This document shows positions 40,346-49,010 of a DNA stretch of 64,000 nt, in pieces. The number at the start of each line of letters is the position of its first letter. Position 1 is the stretch's first letter. Position numbers and translations under genes: made by a program. A model generated the notes under the pieces. That model did no database searches. It was not told the origin of the DNA and was given only the letters and a program-made list of their open reading frames with translations. The DNA comes from an uncultured Clostridia bacterium (lineage in GTDB: Bacteria > Bacillota > Clostridia > Oscillospirales > Oscillospiraceae): positions 25,539 to 89,538 of the forward strand of contig CAMCNO010000005.1 of assembly GCA_945876285.1 (NCBI GenBank), written 5' to 3'.

Positions 40346-40565
40346 GCTTCTTCGACACCTCCCGGTCCAGTCTCATAATGTCCTTGACTATGTGGTAACT
40401 GAGTAGAGCGCAGATGTATCCGTCCACCTTCGAGGTGTGAACGGCACCCTCAAACAGATACTCAGCTCCAACCCACACAAGGTCGATCAGAAAGAACACG
40501 CCGATGTAGGTGATCGCCAGACCTACGATGAACAGGGCGATGTCAATTTTCTTGTTCTGATCCAC
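40338..40565 (-). CDS. Small phage membrane protein, 75 aa
   Basis: One long or two short membrane helices (DIALFIVGLAITYIGVFFLI, then IDLVWVGAEYLF) with a charged C-terminus. Overlaps both neighbours. Role unknown. Confidence 0.62.
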   Translation of the reverse strand: MDQNKKIDIALFIVGLAITYIGVFFLIDLVWVGAEYLFEGAVHTSKVDGYICALLSYHIVKDIMRLDREVSKKHG

Positions 40566-40887
40566 GGTGCAACACCTCCTCTATCAGATTCTTCAGAGTG
40601 CGGATTTCCGTGCGGGATTTCTGGATTTCCTGCTTCACAATGGATCGAAGCTCATCCCGTGTGACAGAGGGCGGGAACATATTGCGGAAGGCCCGATTTG
40701 CCTCATCCCGGATAGAGAAAAGCTCACGGCGGCGCCCTTCCTCGGTGGTGTATTTGACACCGTATGAGTTCCCGCTTTTCATCTTCACGGTGAGAAGATA
40801 GGGATAGGAAGCATCCCTGGAGGGAGAACATTCTACCGCTACTACCTCCATGATGTTGATGAGATTGCCATTCAGGTTATACAGCAC
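40543..40887 (-). CDS. Phage protein, 114 aa
   Basis: Beta-rich N-terminal half (LINIMEVVAVECSPS ... PYLLTVKMKSGNSYGVKY) and coiled-coil C-terminus (VKQEIQKSRTEIRTLKNLIE). No recognised family. Confidence 0.62.
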   Translation of the reverse strand: MLYNLNGNLINIMEVVAVECSPSRDASYPYLLTVKMKSGNSYGVKYTTEEGRRRELFSIRDEANRAFRNMFPPSVTRDELRSIVKQEIQKSRTEIRTLKNLIEEVLHRGSEQEN

Positions 40888-40890
40888 AGT

Positions 40891-41070
40891 TCATCCCCTC
40901 CTGTTCTTCCTCCGGCTGGCTTTCGCCATCTTCCGGGCCTTGCGCTTCTTTTCGGAGTGATCCTTCGATTCACGGTGCCGCTCCAGAGGGCGGCACTTGG
41001 CTCTGCTGTTGTGAGAGAGATCAGCTGCGATCTCCTTCAACAGGCCGATGTCATTATAGGTCTCCAGCAT
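40891..41070 (-). CDS. Small basic phage protein, 59 aa
   Basis: Begins MLETYNDIGLLKEIAADLSH and ends in a strongly basic tail (KKRKARKMAKASRRKNRRG), consistent with nucleic acid binding. AGGAGG before the ATG. Confidence 0.58.
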   Translation of the reverse strand: MLETYNDIGLLKEIAADLSHNSRAKCRPLERHRESKDHSEKKRKARKMAKASRRKNRRG

Positions 41071-41072
41071 AC

Positions 41073-41852
41073 TTACCTCCTGTATTTGGTGATACTGTTC
41101 ACGATGGTCTGTAAATCTCTCTCGGGCAGAGGAGGAACACAGGCTTGCTCATTGGCAAAGCAAAGTTCACGATAGATGTCCTTCTTCGAGTACCCCAGGT
41201 TGTGGAGCTGACCTGCCAGAGAGGCCATTGCATTGTTCCTTCCTCCCTCAACGATAGGAGGATAGGTGGGCCTGAGAGGAATGACCCCATCCGTGGGTTT
41301 CGGATAAGTGGGGGAGTAAATGCGGCGGGAAGAACAGTCGGTATCTCCTTCGACCTCCGGGAAATAGGTTGCGATGATATAGTCGATGGCCTTCTGATTC
41401 TCAATGATCTCTGGGAAAATCAGCACATCCCCGGTCATAATGAAATACCGGCTGCTCTGATAAATCTCCACCCCAGACCCATTGTTTCTGCCCCGGAAAG
41501 GAAGACGCCCTTTGACAAGGACATGGATACCACGACCACTCCGGCTCTTTTCCGTGTAGGACTGGCACTGGGACATAACATCAATGCTCAGCGCAGACAG
41601 GAAGCCATCTTCATCAAATCCGGCATCAATGTCGATCCCTATGATGCCGTTGTTGTTGAAGACAAACCCCAGGCCGTCATACACTCCGGCATCGACCGCA
41701 ACACGGGCATCGTCAAATACCGCCCATGTTTCCGGCATGACAGAGGAAGCGGCTTTTTTCTCTCTGGCTTGCATTGGTATTTTTGACCCGTTCCAGACAC
41801 ATACCCATTGGGGAAGCTCTGTCAGCTCCGGGGGAAGTTTATCGTACCGCAT
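41073..41852 (-). CDS. PrimPol-like primase with PriCT-1-type C-terminus
   Basis: 259 residues. N-terminal archaeo-eukaryotic primase-like part with the acidic motif IGIDIDAGFDEDG and SRSGRGIHVLVKG. The C-terminal PriCT-1 pattern is GGRNNAMASLAGQLHNLGY ... PPLPERDLQTIVNSI. It would prime replication together with the D5-type helicase downstream. Confidence 0.83.
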   Translation of the reverse strand: MRYDKLPPELTELPQWVCVWNGSKIPMQAREKKAASSVMPETWAVFDDARVAVDAGVYDGLGFVFNNNGIIGIDIDAGFDEDGFLSALSIDVMSQCQSYTEKSRSGRGIHVLVKGRLPFRGRNNGSGVEIYQSSRYFIMTGDVLIFPEIIENQKAIDYIIATYFPEVEGDTDCSSRRIYSPTYPKPTDGVIPLRPTYPPIVEGGRNNAMASLAGQLHNLGYSKKDIYRELCFANEQACVPPLPERDLQTIVNSITKYRR

Positions 41853-41857
41853 GGCTC

Positions 41858-42106
41858 TTACTCCTTTACCTTCTTCTTCCGGCTGGGCTTGACCTCGGGA
41901 CCTGTCATGGTTTCGGACCCATCAACCGGGAAGAAAAATGCTCCGTCCACGCACAGGGGATACCCGGGATGCTCCTCGGTCAGCTCCTGGGAGGAGGAAT
42001 GATCCACAATTTTCTGGGCAACATCTTCACTCATAGAGGCGGAAACCATGTCCTTTCCTGCCTTGTAAAGGTAGGGGACCATCCCGCCGGATGACTGCAC
42101 TTTCAT
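41858..42106 (-). CDS. Phage protein, 82 aa
   Basis: Unrecognised; begins MKVQSSGGMVPYLYKAGKDM and ends in a lysine-rich tail (KPSRKKKVKE). AAAGGAG ribosome site; ATGA overlap with the next gene upstream. Confidence 0.6.
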   Translation of the reverse strand: MKVQSSGGMVPYLYKAGKDMVSASMSEDVAQKIVDHSSSQELTEEHPGYPLCVDGAFFFPVDGSETMTGPEVKPSRKKKVKE

Positions 42107-42438
42107 TTTGTTTCGCTCCTTTCTTTATTCCATGCCTCCACATCCACTCCGCCTCGCTTCAGCATCTCCTTGCACAGCCATTCCGGGGAGTCAGGCATTT
42201 CATAGTGCCGGATCAGTTCTTCCAGGGCAGGAGCAAAATTCTCATAGAACCTCCGCAGACGCTTGGGACCGAACCCCAGTTGAACCTTCAGCTGATACAA
42301 AACAAGGGCATCAATGTTGTCCTCATGCTGCCGGTCCGCCTCTGCAATCTGCCTGTTGATCTCAATATCAAGGGCCTTCTTCTCCTTTGAGGTCAGCGTG
42401 GCTCCGAAAACTTTCCCGAAGGCTTGTTTCACATACAT
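42103..42438 (-). CDS. Phage protein, 111 aa
   Basis: Helical (KALDIEINRQIAEADRQHED; GFGPKRLRRFYENFAPALEE). This pattern recurs in early regions of Firmicute phages near recombination genes; function unknown. Confidence 0.65.
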   Translation of the reverse strand: MYVKQAFGKVFGATLTSKEKKALDIEINRQIAEADRQHEDNIDALVLYQLKVQLGFGPKRLRRFYENFAPALEELIRHYEMPDSPEWLCKEMLKRGGVDVEAWNKERSETK

Positions 42439-42441
42439 GGC

Positions 42442-43071
42442 TCACACTACGATGTCATCGAAGACAATGGGAACGATGGACTTCAGCTCCATCAGCAGGG
42501 GGATGGCAATTTCCCTGATCTGCGGGTGTGCCGCCTTGGAGGTACGGAGCTTCAGGAAGTGGCGCCACTCTCTCAGGTTGGCGGTCATCACGATCTCCGT
42601 CTTCAGGGAGTTGGGAAGAACAGCACGGGCCTCCTGCGGGGTACAGCCAAAATCCAACAGATCAAAATAGGCATCCTCGCAAGCACTCATGGCCTTTTCC
42701 CAGATTTGAAAGTCCTTCATACCGGGCTGCATATATGAAGGCTGGATCACTGTGATCTCGCTGTCAAAACACTCCTTGCTGTAATTGCAATAGCGGGTGG
42801 ACTCCTGGCAGTAGGATGCCAGACGGTGGCGAACGATCTCATGGGAGACACCACGGTCGCATACGAACTTGACGGAGAAGGAATAATGCTCCAGCACGGC
42901 CTCATGGCCCCGGGCGATGATCTTCTTCACAAAGTCGTAGCAGCTGGTGTCCGTGATCTTGCTCTCGGACTTGTAGCACACCCGACCTGCGGCCTCGATG
43001 TGCTGGAGGATAGATTTCCCGTTCAGGGGAGTCAGGATTTCAAAACCGGGCTTGATAATTTTCATGTTCAT
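42442..43071 (-). CDS. thyX: Flavin-dependent thymidylate synthase
   Basis: 209 residues with the ThyX signature RHRLASYCQESTRY (the RHRxxSxxxxSxR motif) near residue 82. Also present are FSVKFVCDRGVSHEIV and the C-terminal TANLREWRHFLKLR. It methylates dUMP to dTMP with methylenetetrahydrofolate and FAD, raising the dTTP supply for phage replication. Confidence 0.95.
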   Translation of the reverse strand: MNMKIIKPGFEILTPLNGKSILQHIEAAGRVCYKSESKITDTSCYDFVKKIIARGHEAVLEHYSFSVKFVCDRGVSHEIVRHRLASYCQESTRYCNYSKECFDSEITVIQPSYMQPGMKDFQIWEKAMSACEDAYFDLLDFGCTPQEARAVLPNSLKTEIVMTANLREWRHFLKLRTSKAAHPQIREIAIPLLMELKSIVPIVFDDIVV

Positions 43072-43080
43072 ACTCCTTTC

Positions 43081-43665
43081 TCAGATACCGGCAACATGGC
43101 TTGCCAGCATATCAGCCTGGTGGGTCCACAGGACATTGGGATAGGCGTGGATGGCTCCCGTGTAGTCGTTCCACTCCTCCTTCGGCGTAAACGCTCCCAT
43201 GTGGTAGCGGATGCACAGGATTTCTTCCTCCGTCAGGGTATAGAACTGGGACAACAGCATGACGGACTTTTCACCATGCCCCTTCAAAAGGGTGTGAGGG
43301 TTGTATTCCCACTCACGAGGATTGTGGAGGGGCTGACCGTCAAGGGTGAGTCCGTAGGAGGCGTTGCGGTACTGGTCGATCTTGCAGAGGTCGTGGAACA
43401 TACCCACGATGTACGGAGACCTCTCGTTCTGCCATTCCAGATGACAGGATTCCGTGAGACCTACAAGGGACTTCATAACTGCGGCGGAGTGCTGGAAAAG
43501 ACCACCCTCATGCGCTCCGTGATACTTGGTAGAAGCAGGAGCCGTAAAGAAGCCCTTGCTTACCAGCCAGTCCAGCATATCAACGGGGATCAGAGGAGTG
43601 CCGTTGGGCAGAGTCATCATCTTGCAAAAGTCCGTGAGTTCTGACTTGGAAAAGCAGTCAGCCAT
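43081..43665 (-). CDS. HD-domain phosphohydrolase
   Basis: 194 residues. HD pattern: GAHEGGLFQHS, then GMFHDLCKIDQY (HD pair), then LLKGHGEKS. It likely acts on nucleotides or a nucleotide second messenger. It lies with MazG and ThyX in a nucleotide-pool cluster. Start at 43665, overlapping the MazG gene by 8 bases. Confidence 0.83.
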   Translation of the reverse strand: MADCFSKSELTDFCKMMTLPNGTPLIPVDMLDWLVSKGFFTAPASTKYHGAHEGGLFQHSAAVMKSLVGLTESCHLEWQNERSPYIVGMFHDLCKIDQYRNASYGLTLDGQPLHNPREWEYNPHTLLKGHGEKSVMLLSQFYTLTEEEILCIRYHMGAFTPKEEWNDYTGAIHAYPNVLWTHQADMLASHVAGI

Positions 43666-43999
43666 TGGCGTACTCCTTTCTATGGATGCTCTTGTCCGCA
43701 TCGAAACCGTCAGGGTATCTGGCTTTCAGCTTGGCAACATTGGCCTCCAGAATTTCATCCAGGTTCTTGCCGATTGCGGCAGCTGTGATAGCCAGATACC
43801 AGGCCACATCTCCCAGTTCCTCGGCAATATGCTCTTTGTCCAGCTGGTGCCCCTGGAAGGTGGCCTTCTTGATGATGTCAGCAACTTCGCCGGACTCACC
43901 ACACAGTCCCAGAGCGCCGTTGATAATCATGCCGTGGTGGTCATAGTTCATGCCGCTTGCCGTTCTAAGAGCGGCACCCTGATATTCATTTCCGGTCAT
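43658..43999 (-). CDS. MazG-like nucleotide pyrophosphohydrolase
   Basis: 113 residues with the MazG EExxE-like helices: LGLCGESGEVADIIKKA and EELGDVAWYLAITAAAIG. It converts NTPs or dNTPs to monophosphates; phage MazGs can lower (p)ppGpp or feed nucleotides. ATGA overlap with the upstream gene. Confidence 0.88.
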   Translation of the reverse strand: MTGNEYQGAALRTASGMNYDHHGMIINGALGLCGESGEVADIIKKATFQGHQLDKEHIAEELGDVAWYLAITAAAIGKNLDEILEANVAKLKARYPDGFDADKSIHRKEYANG

Positions 44000-44277
44000 T
44001 CTTTCTCTCCCTCCATCTCCAGAACGGTCATAATGGCGTAGTTCGCCAGATCGATGAGGGTGTCCCGGATGCTCTCATCCGTCACCTTCTGCTCCCCACC
44101 ACGGGTCAGGGCCTTTAGGCGATTGAACTTATCTCCCAGCCGGATACGGACCATCGCCATGCCTTCCTCCCGGAAGGACTGGGCAAAGCTGTCACCATAA
44201 TCGTGATTCTTCTTGGCGTACAGCTCATTGATCTCATCACAAATCATGCGATGATGGGCTACCTTTGTCATAGCCAT
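43996..44277 (-). CDS. DUF1599/Nmad-like protein, 93 aa
   Basis: Contains YAKKNHDYGDSFAQSFREEG and IRLGDKFNRLKAL, then DTLIDLANYAIM, as in DUF1599-type proteins linked to nucleotide modification. Grouped with MazG, HD and ThyX genes. Confidence 0.75.
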   Translation of the reverse strand: MAMTKVAHHRMICDEINELYAKKNHDYGDSFAQSFREEGMAMVRIRLGDKFNRLKALTRGGEQKVTDESIRDTLIDLANYAIMTVLEMEGEKE

Positions 44278-44360
44278 GATTCTCCACTCCTATCTGTTCG
44301 AAGAATATTGAGATAGGCATTGGAGAGGGCAGGGCGTACCCCGCCCTCTCTTTGCCAGGA

Positions 44361-44831
44361 TCAGCCCAGAAGGGTGCTCAGATCGACCTTTTTCTTGGGT
44401 GCCGCCGCAGTCTTGGGAGCTTCCTTATGCTCAGCAGCAGCAGGGGCATCCTTGAAGCCGTCAGCAGGAGTCTTATCACCCAGCCGTACGAACTTCAGCA
44501 TCTTGCCGGGAGTCTTGCTGGACTCGATCTCATCGTGCGTTACCTCGCACTCGAAGTAGTGACCGATCAGGTCCTTGTGGTCGATCTCCGTCAGGTCGAA
44601 GTCACCCAGAGCCGTCTTTGCGAGATAGCTGAAGGCAGACATGGCGCCGTCATTGGTGGTGCCGTCCTTATTCAACAGGGAGAACCGCTCAATGTGCTTG
44701 GTGCCGTTGGCAGTCTCCATGTAAATCTCCATCTTGCCGAAGGCTTCCTTGTACTTCACATCCGTGATCTTGAAGACATGGGTCCCTTCGGGAACCAGGG
44801 AATAGCCGCTGGAAAGTGCAATTTTAGCCAT
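44361..44831 (-). CDS. Single-stranded DNA-binding-like protein (DUF669 type)
   Basis: 156 residues. Beta-rich N-terminal 110 residues (YSLVPEGTHVFKITDVKYKE; FECEVTHDEI), an Ala/Pro/Lys linker and a short hydrophobic end (DLSTLLG). Such proteins sit beside ERF/exonuclease genes and serve as phage SSBs. The AAGGAGGAAAAA site precedes the ATG. Confidence 0.68.
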   Translation of the reverse strand: MAKIALSSGYSLVPEGTHVFKITDVKYKEAFGKMEIYMETANGTKHIERFSLLNKDGTTNDGAMSAFSYLAKTALGDFDLTEIDHKDLIGHYFECEVTHDEIESSKTPGKMLKFVRLGDKTPADGFKDAPAAAEHKEAPKTAAAPKKKVDLSTLLG

Positions 44832-44845
44832 GATCTTTTTCCTCC

Positions 44846-45331
44846 TTAAATATTGTCAACATAGTCCGCCATGGGGAAGATAACGCCGATCAGCTCCGCA
44901 TCGTCATTGATGTAGGGCCGCTTGACCAGGAGTGCCACCACGCTCATCTCCTTGGTCTCCAGGTCATAGTTGGTCAGCATCTCCACCTGGTCATGGCGGA
45001 AGTCGATGAGACCGTAGTCATCGTTGGAGATGGGCAGCTTCAGCTTGTTGGGGTTCTCATTTGCAGCAAACACCCGGATGCAGTCCTTGATGGAGCTGTC
45101 ACCGCAGGGAAGGATCGCCTTGCTGAGAAAAGCGGGGGTCCCGGTAGGCTCACGCCGCAGGATGGCTTCGATGTTGGTGGGCATCGGAACGATGTTCTCA
45201 GCGATGATACCGCCCATCTGATCCGGGATTTTCAGCATGGAGGTGGCGGAAGCAAGCCACTTCTCGCCATTTTCACGGGTCTGGATCACACCGGAGCCGC
45301 CCAGCTGCTTGACAAATTTCTCGAACTTCAT
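44846..45331 (-). CDS. Phage protein in recombination cluster, 161 aa
   Basis: Unrecognised. Begins MKFEKFVKQLGGSGVIQTRE and has YGLIDFRHDQVEMLTNYDLE. It lies between SSB-like and exonuclease genes with a 4-base overlap, so it may help recombination or replication. Confidence 0.6.
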   Translation of the reverse strand: MKFEKFVKQLGGSGVIQTRENGEKWLASATSMLKIPDQMGGIIAENIVPMPTNIEAILRREPTGTPAFLSKAILPCGDSSIKDCIRVFAANENPNKLKLPISNDDYGLIDFRHDQVEMLTNYDLETKEMSVVALLVKRPYINDDAELIGVIFPMADYVDNI

Positions 45332-46377
45332 TTTGTTTCTTCCTCCTTCATTTTGACTCTCAGGGTATAGGTGGTTTTGGGGACCGCATACTGGTCAAAG
45401 AGTCCTGCCTTTTTCAAGGCGGTTTCATCAACCTTCATGCTGTCCGTGCGGGACATCACGAAACTGTACTTGCTGCCGCCCAGATCGACCTGCTTGTCCC
45501 CGTCCCGGAACTGACCCTGTGCATACTTCTTCAGCATATCGGTCAGAGTCTTATACCGCTTTTCATCGGCAGCGATGTCGGCGGCAGCTTTGTCCAGCTT
45601 TTCCTTCAGCTCCTCCGCCTCTTTGACGATGGCGGTGATGTCGGACTCCGGGGACAGGTTGTTGGTCCGAAGGGCCTTCAGGATGTCAGCATCCTTTTTC
45701 TCGTCATATACGGGAGAAATGCCGGTCTCCACATGGTCCTTCCACCATTTCAAAGCAGGTTTCACATACTTCTTCTCGAAGTCGGGATACCGCTCAGATA
45801 CCAGGAAGGGCCGGGTGATGGTGTTCTTTCCGGTGCAGACAAACTTCTCGGGATTGTCATAATCACCGGGTTCCAGGAAGGAAGCCACCATGATAACGCT
45901 GTCCACACCCAGGAGGTAGGCATACAGAGCTGCCTGGAGGGCATAGTATTCGGGGATGTCATCCTTCCAGTCCTCGGACCGCTGGGATGTCTTCATCTCC
46001 AGAACGGTGGTGGGCTTTCCGTCCTTGCCGATAAGCAGGTAGTCCCACATACCTCCGAACACAGGGGTTTCCCGGAAGAAGTCACCGTAGGTCTTGTGGA
46101 AATAGTCCTCACCCCAGATGTCGGTGGGAGTGACCAGATTCCGCATGAAGTAGGCATCCTTCATGTACTGGGCCTGTTTCGGTTCGATGGCCTTACCGGC
46201 AATGGTGAACTTCGTGTCCTCGAAAGGTTCCTCATAAGTACGGGTACAGGCACACCAGATTTCAAAGGGAGTGGACCAGCGGTTCAGCCCCAGAACGGAA
46301 GCAAACCGGGTGCCGGTCAGCTTCTTCGGCTTCTTGGGTGGAACGACCTGGATTCTCTGACCGTCAAGCCATTCCAT
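45328..46377 (-). CDS. YqaJ-type viral recombinase / exonuclease
   Basis: 349 residues. TGTRFASVLGLNRWSTPFEIW, then GGMWDYLLIGKDG and VLEMKTSQRSEDW (the D...ExK nuclease core) mark the lambda-exonuclease-like YqaJ family. It would produce single strands for the ERF annealing protein encoded 2 bases upstream. ATG 46377 has GGAGG 7 bases away. The C-terminal part contains a coiled coil (EEAEELKEKLDKAAADIA region). Confidence 0.87.
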   Translation of the reverse strand: MEWLDGQRIQVVPPKKPKKLTGTRFASVLGLNRWSTPFEIWCACTRTYEEPFEDTKFTIAGKAIEPKQAQYMKDAYFMRNLVTPTDIWGEDYFHKTYGDFFRETPVFGGMWDYLLIGKDGKPTTVLEMKTSQRSEDWKDDIPEYYALQAALYAYLLGVDSVIMVASFLEPGDYDNPEKFVCTGKNTITRPFLVSERYPDFEKKYVKPALKWWKDHVETGISPVYDEKKDADILKALRTNNLSPESDITAIVKEAEELKEKLDKAAADIAADEKRYKTLTDMLKKYAQGQFRDGDKQVDLGGSKYSFVMSRTDSMKVDETALKKAGLFDQYAVPKTTYTLRVKMKEEETK

Positions 46378-46379
46378 AA

Positions 46380-47135
46380 TCAACCCTCCTGGCTGGTATA
46401 GCCATCAAGCATATCAGCCACATTCTCAGTCAGGGCCAGACAGGCAACACGCTTGATCTCCTGGAAGCTATTGGTCTTCAGGGCGATTTCCTGGATAAAG
46501 GACTCCTGCTCCGGGTCCAGCTCCAGCAACAGTTTCAGCTTTTCCTTCAGTTCGGAAATTTCCTCCTCAGAGGCCATCTCCTCGGAACCGGTCAGCTGCT
46601 CAGTGATCTCCTTGCGCTCAGCGGGAGTAACGGGGCGGCTGGCCTTGGGAGTCTCCGTTGCCTTGGGGGAGGGAGTATCCTGGCCCTCGTCTTCCTCGGG
46701 AACAGGAAGACCGTCAAAGCCATCGCTCTCCACCAGGTCCAGAACCAGCATATAGAGATACCGGCGGTAGTAGGTGACCACGGCGCCCACGCCCTGGACC
46801 TCATTCATACGGAATTTGGCGGGTTCTGCGATAAAGCGGATGGGGATGGTGAAGGGAATGTGCTGCTGGGGGTCATCCATGTTCACGACATCCGCCACAG
46901 CGATCTCATCCGTAAATGCGGGGATCAGAGACAGATGGTACTTCGTGAACAGGGCCTCCGCCTGGGGAACAATGTCCACCAACTCAAAATAGGTGAACTC
47001 TGCGTGAAGGTTTTTGCCGGACTTCTTGCTTCCTGCCACCAGGAACTCCATGCGAACCGCCTGAAGTTTCTGCCAGACATTCATGTCCTTGATCTCGATT
47101 GTGCGGGCAGCGTTCTCAGTTTTCTTGGGTGCCAT
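46380..47135 (-). CDS. ERF-type single-strand annealing protein
   Basis: 251 residues. The ERF signature GVGAVVTYYRRYLYMLVL (G-x-A-x-x-Y-x-R-R) is near residue 122, and the N-terminal part has EFTYFELVDIVPQAEALF. An acidic linker and helical C-terminus follow. It anneals complementary strands, partner of the YqaJ exonuclease. Confidence 0.88.
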   Translation of the reverse strand: MAPKKTENAARTIEIKDMNVWQKLQAVRMEFLVAGSKKSGKNLHAEFTYFELVDIVPQAEALFTKYHLSLIPAFTDEIAVADVVNMDDPQQHIPFTIPIRFIAEPAKFRMNEVQGVGAVVTYYRRYLYMLVLDLVESDGFDGLPVPEEDEGQDTPSPKATETPKASRPVTPAERKEITEQLTGSEEMASEEEISELKEKLKLLLELDPEQESFIQEIALKTNSFQEIKRVACLALTENVADMLDGYTSQEG

Positions 47136-47149
47136 TTTTAATTTCCTCC

Positions 47150-49006
47150 TTATTTTTCGATGTCCAGCATAGCCAGACTTTTCTTCTTCAGATTGTTGAC
47201 TCTGCGGGTATTTCGCTTCAGAGGCTTGTACCCCAGAAAGTCACCAACCTTTTCCTGGGCCTGACGGATGTACCACATACGATCCACAACATCAATGGTC
47301 ATGTGATTGTCGTTGTCGATGACACAATGCTCCGGCATACCTGCCACCTTCATAACTGACCCGGTGGAGGCATGAGCCTTATACAGGGTCCCGTACCGGC
47401 ATCCGTACTCAATAGAGAAGGGAGTCGCATAAACCCGGTTCACCTTCTGGACCGGGACCATGGTTCCGTCTACCATGTGATATGCACCGCTGTACTTGCC
47501 TCCGGCCTTTGCAATCAGCTGGAAGTCCAGAATACGGTCACATTCCATGATGGTCTTCTCAACAGGTACTCCGTATGCCAGGTAGTCCTTGACCGCCCGG
47601 GCGATCACGGTAGCGTTGTTGTTGATGTTGAAGGCACCGGCAGGGGATATGCCACGGACCAGGACTCCGCCCTTGATCTTCGGCTCACCCTCAATGGGGA
47701 CCTCCACATAATTGTTGACATCCTTCTGAACGATCTTGCGGATGAAGTCCTCCTCCAACTCAAAGCCTGTACGATCCTGCCATTCCTGGCAGATGTCGTT
47801 GTAGGTCTCCACATCGCAGTTGTCCAGGCTCACCATGATGCCATCGGTGTTGAGCTGGATGATTCTCAGAGAGGGGCAATCCTGTACCAGATGCTCAGCC
47901 AGCTCCAGCAGCTGAAGCTGACCGGAGATGCACACGGAGCGGCCCATCAGGGGATCAAACAGATCGTTGTACTGGTTGAGCATGGCCCCGTAGGTGGTAT
48001 TGAGGACCAGCTTCAGGGCATTGGCAGTGGCCTTGTCACCGCTCCTTTTGGCCTGGACACGCCGCTCAATGGTATCTGCGTAGGTCTTCGGTGACGGCAT
48101 ATTCCTGCTGCAATACCCATTCAGGGTCATCTGGTGTGGATAGTAGCTTGTCACATCCCGGTTTCGGATCGACCGATCCTCCGTAGCTTCCTCCCGATAG
48201 CATGGAATGGCTCCGTGGATTCCTCCGTATGCCAGGGTGCAGGGGCATCCTCCGACCATGATCTCCAGCTTTTCGGAGAACACCACATCATCCGGGATGG
48301 ACATATCGTGGACTCTCTCGAAGAAGGCAAAGACCTCCGGGGGAATGTACTCCGTCATCAGAGTGGCGGGGTAACGGTATTCCCGCTCATCGTAGTGGGG
48401 CTGAGCTTTGGCGTCCAGATAGGCAGCGGTCAGCTTTGCATTGGTCATATACAGCGCCCGGGCGTCCGGGATGTTCTTCTCTCTGCCCAGCGTGATCTTG
48501 TTCTTCAGATAGTCCTTCCGCAGCGTGAACAGCTCATTGGTGGCGAACACATCATGCTTGCAATAGAAGACCACCTCATCAAGTTCCTCCCGGGAAAGAG
48601 GATGATCGATGTTGAAGTCAACCGTTGTCTCCCGGATGTCCATACCCAGGTGAGCTTCGATGGCCTTCAGACTCAGGCCCATCTGGCAATCATCCATCAG
48701 GTCAAAGCTGTCAAAAAACACCTTGTACTGCTGGAGGAAGGGGTTCTCCCATCCGTTGTGACCGTGAACGATGATAAAGTCATTGATGGACTTGACCATC
48801 ACCGGGTCCGCATCACACAGGATAGCCTTCAGGATATGGTTGTCGTAGTGCTTGTTGTTGAAGCCACAGAGGATAGGCTCCTGATCCATGAACTGCTTGA
48901 TGGCATCGTTGTCGTTATGGATGACCGTGTACTCTCCGGTCTCCCGGTTCATAAACACGAACAGCCAGTCATAAGCGAAAACCTCACAGTCGAAAATGTA
49001 GATCAT
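47150..49006 (-). CDS. Phage family-B-like DNA polymerase
   Basis: 618 residues. N-terminal 3'-5' exonuclease (IYIFDCEVFAYDW; later YCKHDVFAT). The polymerase has a motif A equivalent VTSYYPHQMTLNGY, motif B KLVLNTTYGAMLNQYND and motif C QLNTDGIMVSL. Motif C is NTD rather than the usual DTD, so one catalytic Asp is changed, as in several related phage polymerases. Start at MIYIFD since GGAGGA is 8 bases upstream. Confidence 0.85.
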   Translation of the reverse strand: MIYIFDCEVFAYDWLFVFMNRETGEYTVIHNDNDAIKQFMDQEPILCGFNNKHYDNHILKAILCDADPVMVKSINDFIIVHGHNGWENPFLQQYKVFFDSFDLMDDCQMGLSLKAIEAHLGMDIRETTVDFNIDHPLSREELDEVVFYCKHDVFATNELFTLRKDYLKNKITLGREKNIPDARALYMTNAKLTAAYLDAKAQPHYDEREYRYPATLMTEYIPPEVFAFFERVHDMSIPDDVVFSEKLEIMVGGCPCTLAYGGIHGAIPCYREEATEDRSIRNRDVTSYYPHQMTLNGYCSRNMPSPKTYADTIERRVQAKRSGDKATANALKLVLNTTYGAMLNQYNDLFDPLMGRSVCISGQLQLLELAEHLVQDCPSLRIIQLNTDGIMVSLDNCDVETYNDICQEWQDRTGFELEEDFIRKIVQKDVNNYVEVPIEGEPKIKGGVLVRGISPAGAFNINNNATVIARAVKDYLAYGVPVEKTIMECDRILDFQLIAKAGGKYSGAYHMVDGTMVPVQKVNRVYATPFSIEYGCRYGTLYKAHASTGSVMKVAGMPEHCVIDNDNHMTIDVVDRMWYIRQAQEKVGDFLGYKPLKRNTRRVNNLKKKSLAMLDIEK

Positions 49007-49010
49007 AGGC

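Noticed and set aside
44322..44350. GAGAGGGC/GCCCTCTC hairpin as a terminator
   Set aside because: No T tract on the minus strand, the direction of the flanking genes, and only a weak one on the plus strand.
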